Source: Saccoglossus kowalevskii | Taxonomy: Eukaryota > Hemichordata > Enteropneusta > Harrimaniidae | Direction: 5' to 3' | DNA length: 50,041 bases | NCBI RefSeq assembly: GCF_000003605.2 | Contig: NW_003125887.1 | Span: 281,883 to 331,923 of the forward strand | Part shown: piece after piece, positions 1 to 11,743 of the stretch | Position numbering within the stretch: position 1 is the first letter of the stretch | Layout: every line of letters begins with the position of its first letter | Program-made: the position numbers and the translations under genes | The notes under the pieces: model-generated | What the model was told of the DNA's origin: nothing | Database searches by the model: none | What the model saw: only the letters and a program-made list of their open reading frames with translations

Positions 1-161
1 CACACAACATTCACAGAAGTCTATGGTGATTCTACGTCGACCTTTCAGCTTAATGAGCTCTATTTCTTCTATTTAGTGGACACACATAAAATGGAAAGCA
101 ATGATGTCATAGTGGTTGGACATGTATCAAAGTGAAGTCAATGGGTAATTAGCATATCTAG

Positions 162-330
162 TACTGTAGAATACTTTATTTTCGCTTGAATTTATTTTTG
201 CTATTTTCGCGAAAGGGATGATTCCGTGAAAATAAAATCCAGCGAATATACTTTTTTTCCTATATTTCACATTCAACTCATCAAAAATCAGTGAAAATAA
301 ATTCCAGTGAAAATAAAGTATTCCACAGTA
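162..330. mobile_element. Tc1/mariner-like MITE, full length, TIRs of about 35 bp
   Basis: The left end (CTGTAGAATACTTTATTTTC, from 164) is matched by the reverse complement of the right end (CTGTGGAATACTTTATTTTC), and the match continues for about 35 bp with few mismatches. The element is bounded by TA on both sides, which fits a TA target-site duplication. There is no coding capacity. A second, diverged copy lies at 14592-14750, and related left ends occur near 10553 and 30273. The class is inferred from the TA flank; the inverted repeat is seen directly. Confidence 0.75.
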
Positions 331-1142
331 TAATAGTTTTCTAATTGTTCTAGTAACCATGAATTGATAAAATACAGTAGTCTTCTGCTATAACAGACAA
401 GATTATTCAGCACCAATCAAATTACAGCTGTTGATTATGACAGCCATAACATAATAGTCACTCATCATTGACGCTGCAGTTCGGCGTCTTCTACACCGAT
501 CTGACGCATATCGTGCAAGGTGTGCCGGGAGTTTGTTCGAAACTATGAATGTTTCGAAGTCATTCGTCGGTTGGCTCGTATTTTACAGATATATTAAATC
601 GTTTCACGGGCCTGTTTACTAAATAATGATAAATGAAACTTAGAAAACTTGTAAGTACAAACTGGGCCCAAATTGCGCAAATTTGCAATAAGTTTACGCT
701 GCTAGAGTCTGGTTCGGATGGAGTTCTACGCGTGATTTTATTGCGCTCAAGGACGTTCTATTTTCGAACTAGTTGAAACCGGAAATAACGCAACTACTTT
801 CGAACTTCAAACACAAATTTGATTATCGTTATTATGTGTTAGTTTCTATTATTTCAAAGATTGAATTATGTATGACAATAATATTTCACTCTATAAACAA
901 TATTTTACTAAAATATGTGATTCAAAGGCAACCCAAATTGTAAAAAGCAATATCAAGTTCCGCGTATAAACACTGTTGTAAAGAGGCGGCGGAGCGGAAT
1001 TTTAGCCAAAATCGGCTAGTAAGGCGTCATATGACACAGGGACAGCGCTTCCGGTGACTACACAACGAGTCACTCATAACATGTTATTGACATATTACCT
1101 TACAACATTCGGTACCATTTCCATTTACAAATTGCTTGACTG
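331..1142. other. Non-coding stretch, nothing recognised
   Basis: AT-rich unique-looking sequence with no exon-like frame, no RNA gene and no clear repeat. Confidence 0.5.
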
Positions 1143-1157
1143 TCAACTTTGTTTTAC

Positions 1158-1397
1158 CACACTGAGAACATTGTCAAAACATTTTTTAAGCAAGTTGTCA
1201 TTGTGATCTTCCCTTTCCAGGAATAGGCCAAAAATGTCATTCAGACACCCAGCTGTGCTCCATGACAAAATAGATCGCCTGTTTCTTGCTTGTGACAAAA
1301 CGTCAACACCACAAATAGCACAGGAAGCAGGATCTAACTTGAACTCATTAAATGTAATTTTGCTGGTGGTGGACTCATCATACAAAGCGACTCCCAT
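1158..1397 (-). CDS. Possible exon or relic of a zinc-binding (ZAD-like) N-terminal domain
   Basis: An open minus-strand frame starts at a well-placed ATG (1397) and gives about 80 residues. It contains a CAICGVDV knuckle, an RNRRSILS segment, CLNDIFGLFLERE and, near the end, LLKKCFDNVLSVVKQ. Spacing of the C-x2-C pair and the late K-K-C-F resembles the Cys-pair layout of zinc-finger-associated (ZAD-like) domains, but the first Cys of the second pair appears to be Leu. The only donor candidate is weak (GTG|gtaaaa at 1157). It could be a decayed exon. Family assignment is inference. Confidence 0.3.
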
Positions 1398-1424
1398 GGA
1401 TTCAACCAGCAAAAAAAACTTCAA

Positions 1425-2220
1425 CCATCGTAATCTATTGTAATCAGATTAAAACTTGAGTGTCTTGATTGCATGCAAAGTGCTGTAATCCTTATTAATT
1501 GGTAGTTTCTATGGATACTAAATTGAATACTCATTACCAAATCCTAAAAACAACAACAACGTTGACTCGTTATGACTATGATGTTGCCGGGGGGGGGGGG
1601 GAACTACAGCATTGTGTTAGGTGTAGTTGCATCCATGTCAGGGAGTGCGCGATAACTATTGTCGACAATATCAGGCTAAACTCAGAAGAGAAATAATTTT
1701 GTTGATTTGTTTTACGTGAATTTTTTGGCTGTTAAAATCCATGAATGTATAATCACCTAGCCTGTATGTTTATAAAATGTTGTATTCTTTGGTGGAAAGT
1801 CGATTAGGAGGTTGTGCACTCAAAAGATACTAAAAAATATGCCGCAAAACTCAGCTCAGTTGTCTACAGGCTAATATGCATAAACTCACACATGGAAAGG
1901 CATGATTTTATTCAAAGTAGAGCGGTCAGAACTGGACAGGAAGTGGAACAGTTATGTGTTATTTTTTAGATTAAAATGGGGATTAAACCAGATCCCAAGA
2001 TACCTCATACAAAAAAACAGAAGTAACTTTAGTTGCATGTCCCTGTATTTCCTATTGTCCTTGGTTCACTGAACAAAGCACTGGCCGAAGCAGGCGGTGA
2101 GTTGCATGATGCAATTGGTTGCGTTATGTCCTCATTTAAATATATGCATAATTCAATACTACAAAAATAGGTGGCAGGTTTTCTGAGCAGACAGAAAAAT
2201 GATGAAAGTCTTTTCCTAGT
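1425..2220. other. Non-coding stretch with a 13-G homopolymer
   Basis: No gene or repeat family recognised. A run of 13 G lies at 1589-1601. Confidence 0.5.
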
Positions 2221-2605
2221 CTGGGATGATACACTCTACAGTAATCACTCAACACCTTAGTTAAGATCCCAAGAGGGTGGTGTCTTACCTTGCCTGTGCT
2301 GTCCCCGGAGCAAGGATCTAAAAATGCTGCTACGGTGACAGGGTTTGGTATGCCAGAGAAAGCTAGACCCTAACCCAATTCAGGGGATAGTATGCTTTCG
2401 AAGACCGAAACAGTTCTGCATGAGAGCATAGGTCGAAAAGCGGGACCTGGGAGCTTCCAGGGAGTGCTGAGGTAGAGAAATCTGTCCGCAAAAATGACGA
2501 GACTGACTTATCGCCTATATGCAGGGACCCTAGTGGTCATTCGGGCTGGGTCAGCAATCCACCCATTACGACGGGACCCAACCTAAAGAAACCCTCCCCA
2601 ATGGA

Positions 2606-3642
2606 TTAGGTGTCTTTTAGGTAGTAGTTAGTAAAGACATTCTGCGTTCTAAAGAAGCCTGCCCTCAGTGTGTGCTCGAGGAGAGCCCCTTGGCGCTAGC
2701 ACTAGTGAGTTAGCAATCGCACAGAGCTCATGCGCTCGTACTTGGTGTCTCTGCAAGCTCTGTGTCGAGGAAGTTAGTATTATAGACCTCTAACACAGTC
2801 ACAGTAATCCATCTGGTGATGGGAGTCGGGGAGGCCGGCCTATCCTGCCTGCACAGGCCGTAACACAAAGACATGTGCTTGGCACCCCGTCCTGAATCCT
2901 TAGTACGGTTTTGGTAGCAACTCCATGCTCGAACCGGGCAGAGAAGCAATTCATCCTGACCCACCACCCGACTTGATTGTCCATACCGGCGGTACATAAT
3001 TTGAGTGGTGCTGATTGGAGAGGCTCAATAGGCGGTCTGCTTAGAGCGGACAACACAATCGACAAATCCAAGTTCATACGGGCGGTTCCCTCGCACAGGG
3101 TCTCGGCCTCTGGCAAGCAGTAAATAGTCTCCTAATAATAGGACAATCGGTTAGCCTTGTTCCCGAAATGTTCTCAATGATGGGGGACAAGGCCGACCTG
3201 TAGACAAACCCACTTCATCGAAGAGGTGGACGAAGGATTCTGCTACCTGGCCAATAGAGGGATGGTATGGATCAATCCCCCTTCCGCTACACCAATCAGT
3301 GTGTGCTCGCAACCTAGAAATGTAGGCAGCCCTGTAGGCAGCCCTGGCCAGGACTTTGACAGCCCACTTTTATGTGCGGGTCTACTGAGAGCCTCTATGC
3401 GCGTAATTGATACCCGCTGGGCTCGTGGTTAGCTCCACATTGTATTCAAGGCACCAAAGGAAAATTTGCTCCCCTCCTTCTTGAAGGAGACCACCACTGT
3501 GTTGCCTGTGTGGAGCAGGACCCTGTGCTCCACTCAGCACTCGGCCGGACATGGGGGGACCTGCCGACGGGGTTGCTTTGGATCCCGATGCCCGTGATCC
3601 TATAAGCGTTGAAGCAACTGTAAGTGGTCGCCTTAGGATCAA
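2606..3642 (-). pseudogene. Tyrosine recombinase domain of a DIRS-like element, broken
   Basis: Fragments in the expected order across several frames are: EQIFLWCLEYNVELTT (N-terminal helix, near 3460), LVHLFDEVGLS (near 3220), LDLSIVLSALSRPP (near 3050), CPVRAWSCYQNRTKD (near 2930), PITRWITVTVLEVYNT (near 2800) and RAGFFRTQNVFTNYYLKDT followed by a stop at 2606. These match the conserved blocks of DIRS/Ngaro tyrosine recombinases, the enzymes that integrate a circular cDNA. The C-terminal block carries the nucleophile Tyr region. The HxxR box is read as SSVR, so its His appears lost. Assignment rests on recalled family motifs. Confidence 0.7.
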
Positions 3643-3654
3643 GGGTGGGGGTAT

Positions 3655-3900
3655 TTACATCGTATCACTATGATCGATGATACTCACCCCAATGGCGTGG
3701 CTCATGGAGTCGTTACGAATGGAAGACTTTGAGGGTCCGCCCGAGGTACTGGCTGTATTCGGCGCAAGCAAACTGTCTCCTTTCAACTTAAATATGTGAG
3801 AGAGAGTGTGATCGACTGTGCGTCTCATGACAGGGTCGGTTCCCTCTGGGGACGCCTGTGGGTCGGTAACCCTAACCCAAGGGTAAAATTCTTGTACCAT
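3655..3900 (-). pseudogene. Possible structural (gag-like) fragment upstream of the recombinase
   Basis: An 81-codon open frame on the same strand as the recombinase fragments, immediately upstream in the element. It includes VQEFYPWVRVTDPQ and RRTVDHTLSHIFKLKG and has protein-like composition. No family motif is recognised; the role is inferred only from position. Confidence 0.3.
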
Positions 3901-4111
3901 TACCGTGCGAGGAACCCTGGCTGGCTGAAACTAGGGGGGGAGGTGCAAAGTGTGCCCTGACCCGAAATCGGAGGTATGGCTGCCAGCATCCCCGTTGGCA
4001 CTCAGTGCCCGAAGCCCCATAGGAGACTCGGTGCAACTAGCCTGAGCCTCGGCCTCCCTCAAATCAGCGGGAGAGTCGCGGGTGGGAAGGGGGGGTGGGG
4101 TGGGGGTGGGA

Positions 4112-4460
4112 CATGTTTTGAATACGAGCGATGCTTTCGTGAAAATACAAGCCTGTCAGTGAGTCTCAGTGATTTTGATGACTCTGAAAAAATATCTCAG
4201 ACCTCAGAACCCCAATGAAAAACACATACATTCAAGGCAAAAAACCAAACCCCGCGCAGCCACGGCAAAAAGTCTTACGAATGCAAGATCTGTGCTGGTA
4301 AATTCTGAATATAACCACTGCACAGTCGTCTTGAAAAATGAGGAGACAAAATATGGCGCAAGCCTTTGGTGTTGTCATTACATCTATCCATTTCAAGCAT
4401 AAAGAAGATGACATGCATGAGAGAAGCAACTTACAGTTAGAAAAATTAACAAGTGATTAA
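4112..4460 (+). pseudogene. Decayed C2H2 zinc-finger gene fragment
   Basis: One frame reads from TCFEYERCFRENTS through an acidic stretch, a TGA, then KTHTFKAKNQTPRSHGKKS and YECKICAGKF before another stop near 4307. YECKIC-x3-F is the start of a C2H2 finger. Further along, in another frame, AQAFGVV and SIHFKHKEDDMHERS look like the second half of a finger. Stops and frameshifts mean it is not functional as read. It could be a retro-copied or truncated zinc-finger gene next to the DIRS-like remnant. Confidence 0.4.
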
Positions 4461-4552
4461 GCTACGATGCCGGGTTTTATTTCTTTGTTGTGAAAAATGT
4501 TACACACAAAGATGAAAACGACACGAGGGTAAAAATGACAAGGAAAACTTAC

Positions 4553-4637
4553 AGCCAGCTACAATGTCGGATGCCGTGGCAGCGGCAACAACCCCAGCTA
4601 GAAACCCAGACAGGGAAAAGGAGGCGATCCAGCCAAA
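4553..4637 (-). CDS. Candidate exon encoding a membrane segment (85 nt)
   Basis: On the minus strand a pyrimidine tract is followed by gatgaag|TTT, and the exon ends at T|gtaagt (donor at 4552), a near-consensus donor. The frame gives FGWIASFSLSGFLAG then VVAAATASDIVAG, a Gly/Ala/Ser-rich hydrophobic span like a transmembrane helix. Base composition is richer in GC than the neighbouring tandem repeat. Its entry phase (0) matches the exit phase of the candidate first exon at 7207-7368 on the same strand, so the two may belong together. The protein family is not recognised. Confidence 0.35.
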
Positions 4638-4779
4638 CTTCATCCCCGTCAAGGTGGAGAAAAGGAAGAGTGAGTGAGTGTTGATGGTAAAAGTGCCAAG
4701 TATATATCCAAATATATGGCTAAACATTATTTGTACTCCATTTTTAACTAAAAAAAGATGTATTGTACCCTAAAATTAT

Positions 4780-5880
4780 ACACATTACCATAAAATGTAA
4801 CTAGAATATGTGCACCACTATAATTTGCCTTTGTACTAAATTTGAACAACAGTGTGCCATACATATCCAAATACCAAAAAGGAAAAAAAAAAAAAAAAAA
4901 AAACATTTTTACCACCACCACCACCATTTTTGACCAAAAAAGACCATATTGTGCCCTACCTGAAACACTACCTGAAAGTGCAATGTCCACCATAAAATGT
5001 CAGTTGAATATCCATCCATTACAATTTGTATTTGTACAAATTTTAACAAAATTGCTCCACATATCCAAATAACAAAGAAAACATAATTTTCACCCCTATT
5101 TTTGACCTAAAACTAAAAGTGTACTGATTACAATAAAATGTCAGCAGAATATATATTCTATTTTATTTGCCGTTGGGCCAACTTTTAACAAAAATGTTAC
5201 ATGCTTATTCAAATACCAGACAAAAACACATACCGGGAATTTTCAATTTCATTTCAATTTCATCAAAAATGTACATTGTACCAAAAAAAAATACTAACTA
5301 CATGTACGGTAAGTGCATCGATAATAATAAAAAATCAGTAGAATATATTCTATTATAATTTGTCTTTGTACCAACTTTCAACAAAATTGTTCTATGCATA
5401 TTCAAATACCACTTACCAGGAAAAAACAAATAATTACACCTGACATTCTCTAAGACAGATCGGAAACGGAAACGAGACAAAAACAAAAGATTTTTCAAGT
5501 TAGCGTGGGGGAAATAACGTTGCTAAGTATTATCGTCAGGGAAAGCTATTGTTTAAGCTAGTCTGTGATTGGTTGCTGGCAATGTTTTGGGGATTTTGAC
5601 CAGTTTGTGACGTAGGCTTGTCTTAGAGAATGTGGCCATATAAAATAGTAGAATATTTATTGTTCTATTGTATTTGTACCAATTTCAAACAATTGCTCCA
5701 CTTATACCCAAAATACCAGAGACAATGTTAACCTAAATGTTTTGACCTAAAATACTGTGTCTAAAAATACTTTCTAAAAGTGCATAGATACCATAAAATG
5801 TCAGTACAATATGTCATTCATTATAATCTGTATTTTATTCTCAATAATTTCATGTACACGAGAGAAAACATTGTTCTAGA
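4780..5880. repeat. Diverged tandem array, about six units of roughly 120-200 bp
   Basis: The block accataaaatgtcag-agaatat recurs near 4790, 4991, 5131, 5328, 5640 and 5792. Each is followed by tttgtatttgtacc-aa-ttt-aacaaaattgctcca and catatccaaatacca-type text. Unit length drifts because of A-run and dinucleotide changes. An inverted-repeat element (5443-5633) sits between units four and five. Chance frames in this array are not genes. Confidence 0.7.
5443..5633. mobile_element. 191-bp TIR element inserted in the tandem array
   Basis: A perfect 15-bp inverted repeat (ACATTCTCTAAGACA at 5443-5457 and its complement at 5619-5633) encloses sequence unrelated to the surrounding array units. 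No target-site duplication is obvious. It has no coding capacity, so it would be a non-autonomous DNA element. Confidence 0.6.
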
Positions 5881-7206
5881 CAAAAAAATAGTTTGTTTTT
5901 TTCCCCCCTAAAACTTAAGTGCATCTGTCAACTATAATACATTGGCTAAATTTCAAGGAAATTGACCAGTGCATATACATGTATGGTCTTTCAACAGAAC
6001 GAAAAAGACACAATGGCCATTTGTAACATATCCAATAAAAATTGAAGATACTTTTTAAAGACACCAGAGATAAAAATCGTAGAAGCGGTCATGGTATAAG
6101 GTGACATGTTCCTAGTAAGTTTAGATTGACAACTGTAACACATATCACAACAGTTGAACAATAACAATAACTTAAGCGAATAGGCTGTAACACATTTTAG
6201 TTGTTGTGTTTCCTGTTTATTCAAGTTACTATTACCTAAATCATAACACCAGTTCATTGTCTATTCTACCTCAATACTCAGACTCGATCGTGAGTGTTTC
6301 TTTTTTTCTCCCACCTCAACAGAATCGTGCCATGTAAAGAAACAACAGAAGCTTAACACCAATATTGTTTTCAGCCATGTTTTTTTCATACTAATTATTT
6401 GAGGGCACTGAATTGAACCATGGCAGATCTCGGCTCTTGTTGGGCTCCCGACCGTATGAACGCATTGGAGATAATCGGTGGGAGGAGCAGTAGAGAAAAA
6501 AATCACGAGTATAATTATAGTAGGGCCTATGTGTTAAATCTTGTGCACAATCCTGTGCAACTTCCTGTTGTGAATACAAAAGAATGACGATATCAATATA
6601 ACTGAAACACAAAAGAATGTGACAACATGAGAACTGAAACACAATCACACATAGTCTCTAGAGCAGCTAGTGTGCAAATTATTTTTCGTGAAATTTTTGT
6701 CAAAATGTTTTTTATATACTTACTAGTACATTTCCCCCCAAGTTTCTAATATAAACTTTTATAACCTTCTCTGGTGAATTTTACGTGTTTCAATAAACTA
6801 AATGGTCAACCCATTAGCTTGACCTTTGACACAAACGAAGTTTTACTAAGAAAGGGGTCTACTAAGGTTTTATCCCTGTCAGCGAAAAAAAAAAGTTTAT
6901 TGCTGCATAGTAGAAATCATTAATATGTCTTTCACTAGTAGAAAGTGATATTATTTTTGTGATGTATATTTTCAGTAACTTTCCAGCTGACGACACTAAA
7001 TCAAGATCGGATATTTCCGCTGTAAACATTGAATGGCGGGAGTTTCGCATATAGTTGTACTCGCAGACGTCATTTACCGACATGCTCAGGAAAAAAAAAA
7101 CACTTCTAATTCGTACATGCGTGAATATAAAGACTCTTTAAGAGATGTTTTAAGATATGCACAATTTTGAAAGAAAAAACAAACAAACAGTTGCAAATAG
7201 GCTTAC
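5881..7206. other. Non-coding stretch, possible intron of the small minus-strand gene
   Basis: AT-rich, no recognised repeat. If exons 7207-7368 and 4553-4637 are joined, this lies within their intron. Confidence 0.4.
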
Positions 7207-7368
7207 CAACAATTTCCAACATTCGACGGGGGTGAGCTTTCCGAGCTGTGCGAAGAGGGGAGTTTTGGCTGTGCGAACAGATTCCAATGACGCTTGATTC
7301 ACTTTCTCTAGGTTGCTGTCATAATGTCGATTCAACTGTCCAACCATTACTTTAAATTTACGTTCCAT
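7207..7368 (-). CDS. Candidate first coding exon of a small unrecognised protein (54 codons)
   Basis: An ATG at 7368 in good initiation context (G at -3 and at +4) opens MERKFKVMVGQLNRHYDS and continues LEKVNQASLESVRTAKTP and LFAQLGKLTPVECWKLL, ending exactly at a donor (TTG|gtaagc, 7206). Composition is protein-like: charged and amphipathic, without low complexity. Exit phase is 0. There is faint likeness to the end of mitochondrial ATP-synthase subunit g (a basic SAKT-like segment then LT-V), but it is too short to name. Downstream exons are unproven; 4553-4637 is frame-compatible. Confidence 0.45.
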
Positions 7369-7612
7369 TGCCGATATATTGAAAAATATACAATAATAGC
7401 CTACTGTTAAACCAAAACAATCGAGCACACTACTTTCGCGGGTACCATTCAAAACCACACTGAAAAGAACTGCGTGTATGTTGGTTCGCACACTCACTGC
7501 TCCACTGTTCCGGGTCTTCAGCAAGGAAGTAATGCACACATTGAAAAAATAATCTTTATTAAAATTCCGACTAAACCCTAACAATATTATTTGTTTGGAT
7601 TCAATATACCTA

Positions 7613-7613
7613 G

Positions 7614-7648
<35 letters not shown>

Positions 7649-7649
7649 A
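7613..7649. repeat. (GTT)n microsatellite
   Basis: About twelve GTT units, read as poly-Thr (ACA) in a spurious minus-strand frame. Confidence 0.95.
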
Positions 7650-7659
7650 TCACGAATAA

Positions 7660-10600
7660 CCATATACTAGTATTTAAATATATCCCTGCTAAGATTTCTA
7701 GACGTTTCGATCTTGCCCCTTTCGGCTCCAGTAAATCATGATAACAGACGTCACGGCCCTGGGTTTGAACGTTATGGCCCAAAACAAGGTGTTCGTTACG
7801 ACCCTTGTGTATAAAATGATATTCGACGTAGAGTTCAGCAATTGAAATGGTGATTAGTGTATCTCAATAATACAACATCTAGAGCCTGTGATCTAAACCC
7901 TCTGAAACGCTATTTCCTGCATTGGGGGGGGGGGCAAATTTTGCTGACACAAAAGGTTGCAGCTTGATTTCTCCCCACGGTGCCACCGCCACTGTTATAC
8001 CAACACCTACAATCAAAATAAAAAACGAGCCAATTTACATTGTAATTCGTCGTTTTTGCTCGAAATATACTACACACGTATCACCACAGGAAGAGCATGG
8101 ACCACTTAAAATATGGTCTATTGAAGACATCACATATATCAAACAAATTGATTTCAACTACAGCATCTACGCTGCCTCCAGAACGCGCCGTTGCAGTATG
8201 ATTTTGTTCCCCCTGATTTTGATGTTTTATTGTTGTTTCCATCGCTGATATAATAGGCGATACCTCCTACCGACTTAGGCAGTGGTTATTGCTTACATTT
8301 ATCATATAATCGATAATCAAGAATGTTAGAGAGAAACGTATGTTTACATTTCTGTATGTCAATTACGGAATTTCTCCCGACGCCGGTTTTTCACAAATTT
8401 TGTAAACTTGCTTAAACCGGAATCCCTATCCCCGGGGACAACATCAACATCACAATTTCACTAACTTTCTAACAATAATGCCAAAAGTACAAAGCCTAAA
8501 GCCTGGTTTCAAAACAAGTCAAAAGTGTATTTTTGAAACCCGACTTTCACCTGACGTTTTTTGGCGCGTTTCACATTTTTTCAAGCCTCCCAAAGACCAA
8601 ATTCGGGACTCGGAATGGCAAATGTGCATCACGAACAGTTGTTAAACATTCCATTGGCAATGTGTTAAGGTAGCGAGAAGGGTTTGATGACGTTTTTGAA
8701 TGAAGTATCCTCTGTCTGCTGTTTCATTCAGAACCGTAATTTAGGGTATATGATTCAAAAGCACAAGTATAGAGGCACTGCGGAATTTTCGGTTGTAATT
8801 TACGTCATGCATTGCCCGTAATCAAGTACATTGAATTGAGACCCGGTAATCAAAAGACTTATTTTTCCGATTTCTACACAGGTTTCTTTTTTTGTCCCCT
8901 AATTGTTTCATGCTTGACACCTTCAACATACTATTATTCGGCCATAAAGTACGGTATTTTTCGCACTGTCACTATCTTTTGAACGATAATTGCGAGTTTG
9001 AATGTCATAGCCCGAACGTACTTGATTTGACGGTGGTCCCAATGCGCCGTACTGAATAAAACATAAACTCGAGAAAAACGCGAAAAACAGTTTTGGATAG
9101 TAAAACAATGCAGATTTGCTGCATTATTATACACATACACTAAGAATGGCCAAACTTATTAACCACTGATATCATAGAACCCATTGAGTGTACAGGATAA
9201 CGAATAATTTCAAGCGCGAGTGTGAAAATTGAAGAAAACTGCTCAGTTCCGTACTACTGTAGCGTTCGAGAGATATGGCTTCCATTGTTATGCAAACACA
9301 TGTTATAGATATTTATGTTAGCATTTACTTGTTTTTAACTATGCTATATATATATGTAAAGCTATGTGAATGAATTTAAGCCACTGCTGATAGAAAACTA
9401 AAACGGCAGTGTCAACGGAAATTATAAGGGCACACGATCTCTGCGTAAACGGAAACGACGTCTTTGTGCATTTGGCCATGGACGTACTAACATGATTTGG
9501 CTGATATTGTGGAAGCGCCGGCGGATAGGTAAACCTCTCTTTCGAACCACTCGCGGGGCTGGTCATAAAATGACCCCGCGTCACTGAGTCGCAGATTTTT
9601 ATTTTGCCCTGACTGCCATCGGCGTCTCCGCTTTCTTTTCCTCGTCATTGCGTTAGAATATAGAATATTGGCTTGGAAAAATAAAACAATTTAAAAGAAA
9701 GTCGCGCAAAGTTATGACCATGTTTTTTCCGACTAAGGCTTGACTGACAATAATGCTGATAGTGGACGTAAGATAAACACGCATTATTTGCGTCAAGCAT
9801 TTTAGATACATTGTTAACCATCACTTTAGTTTTCAGCCACGCACTTCACCATAAAGATACACGTGACAGATAATTACATGCTTGATTCAAAAGTGTATTG
9901 GTTTGCTGCTGGGCACATCTAACAATAAACATAAATAGGAGATTTATACCGTAGACCCCTAAATTTATGTGTATACCGTTGTGGTGAAATATGTCTTTAT
10001 GAATGTACGGAATAAACTAGCCAATATCGACCCAAAATAACTCTGCGAAACCGACTCTTAACGTACCTAGCACCTTAGATATGGAATTATAGAATTGGAT
10101 GGGATAGCCATAGAAGTAAACAGATGGATGTTGAGTAAACAATGCGAACATTGTGTCTTTATTCTATGATTATATCTTCGGCAAACAACAGTCAGTCGTA
10201 CCATGGAGGCACTGAATACACTTAGTCTTTCTCATTGCGGGATACAATTGTATATGTTTTTTTAGATACCAAGTTCGAGGTCCCGATATATTATGATTGA
10301 TTCTACCAGTATCATACACATTTCTCACAGGAGTCATTACCATTGTATCATTGAACTGTTAATTTCTTATTTTTGGACTTGTGGCACCCAAATTACCACC
10401 GCATCATGTCCTCATAATCGAGCTCAATTGTTCAATCAATCAATCAATCAATCAAAGCGAAAGTTCGTCAGTGCTCAACGTTCGACCTCGGACTACTAAT
10501 TACTAGTCTGAGGTTCGACGGATCTACGCATTCATGTGTGGGGACACAAGTACTGTAAAAAACTTTATTTTCGCGTGTGAGATATACAAGTAGCCTGGCT

Positions 10601-11640
10601 CAGCCGTGTCAATTTTATGAACCTTTTATTAAATCTTGGTCTGACGCGAAATTACTACGTCAACGCGAGAGATTCTACAAGCTCGTTGAACTTCTAAATG
10701 GGAATTATCACAATAAAACAAGAAAATTGCCACGACTGGGCCAATCTAGAATACAAAGTTTTATTTTCGCGCAAAACAGTGTCACAATTGTATTTGTTCT
10801 TTTGGTGCAAGGATTTCATTGCTTTTTCGCGCTTTGGACGAAAATTAAAAAAAAAACTTGTTCACAACATTTTTTTTCTGCAACGGCATTTCAAAACCCA
10901 AGTACTAGTAAAAAAATTTGTATTGATCTGTTACTGCACTGTAACGCTACGATCATTCTAATATTGCCAGCTGAGAGAATTGCGATGTAATAGGTTTTTA
11001 CAAATAGGCTATCATCAGTATCTGACTTTTCATTGTCAAAATACACAGAATCCCTGGTGGTCGTCACGCAGTGCATGTGCGAGACACGGGACCCATACAA
11101 ACAAAGACGGCGACTTTTAATGTTTTGCAGATCAACGAGTACACACAAGAGACGTTATCAAGGTTTAATTAAGCGATTCCTGGGACGATTCAAACGCATC
11201 AATGTAATTATTCCGACCACAGCCCTTTACTTAAAAATAAAAAAAATGTCCTTGGAAGTACATCAAAATTGGCAACCAGCTGTTTTTGAAACATGGCATA
11301 AAATTCATGCACTCTGCGCCGCCATCTCGGTAACCTCGATCATAATTCCCTTTGTCACTAAGCAGGCATCGGTCGCGATGTCACGAAGTGCGTCGTATGG
11401 CCATGATCGAGTACCTTGGTACGAAAGCAATCTATGAATAACGTACTTTTCAGAGGTCAGGGTTCGTCTCATTTTTATCGGCTTCCCTGTCTGCAGTTGA
11501 ATAACACCTTCCAATTCGACTTCATTTCGAATTATATTTTTTCCTTAGATGTTCGAGTGAATGTAATTTTGCTGAAAACAACCTTCCTCGAAAATAGAGG
11601 AAATAAAATCCGCGCGATAGGTATTTCACAGTAGCATGAG
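7660..11640. other. Four-kilobase non-coding stretch with small repeats
   Basis: No convincing exon. It contains an 11-G run (7924-7934), a bulged GC hairpin (9552-9580), an ATCA microsatellite (about 10434-10454), and a MITE-like left end at 10553 (tactgtaaaaaactttattttcgcg). A possible matching right end lies near 11600-11633 (gcgataggtatttcacagta). If these ends pair, a diverged element of about 1.1 kb lies here; that is weak. Confidence 0.45.
9552..9580. other. GC-rich hairpin
   Basis: CGCGGGG and TCAT pair with ATGA and CCCCGCG around a short loop, with a 4-nt bulge on the left arm. Function unknown. Confidence 0.5.
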
Positions 11641-11743
11641 ACTGTTCTATTTATGGTAAAAAAAAAAATTGACTGATTTAGCTTCAATCTTGATGGAAGG
11701 ATTAATCATTATGTGTAGTTGATGTACGCCAGTTTGTACATTC

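Larger units (their letters stand above)
2225..4100 (-). mobile_element. Decayed DIRS-like (tyrosine-recombinase) retroelement
   Basis: This GC-rich island stands out from AT-rich flanks. Read on the minus strand it holds a possible structural-protein fragment (3900-3655) and then a tyrosine-recombinase domain (3642-2606), followed by about 380 bp of likely 3' untranslated sequence. No reverse-transcriptase block is readable between them, so it is internally deleted. Several frameshifts and stops show it is dead. Boundaries are estimated from the change in base composition; no flanking repeats were found. Confidence 0.65.

Noticed and set aside
7613-7782. Poly-Thr part of a 210-codon minus frame
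   Set aside because: This part is the GTT microsatellite read through; only the 54 codons after ATG 7368 look like protein.
10577-11437. Two plus-strand frames of 134-137 codons
   Set aside because: Composition is AT-driven with no motif, splice context or family resemblance.
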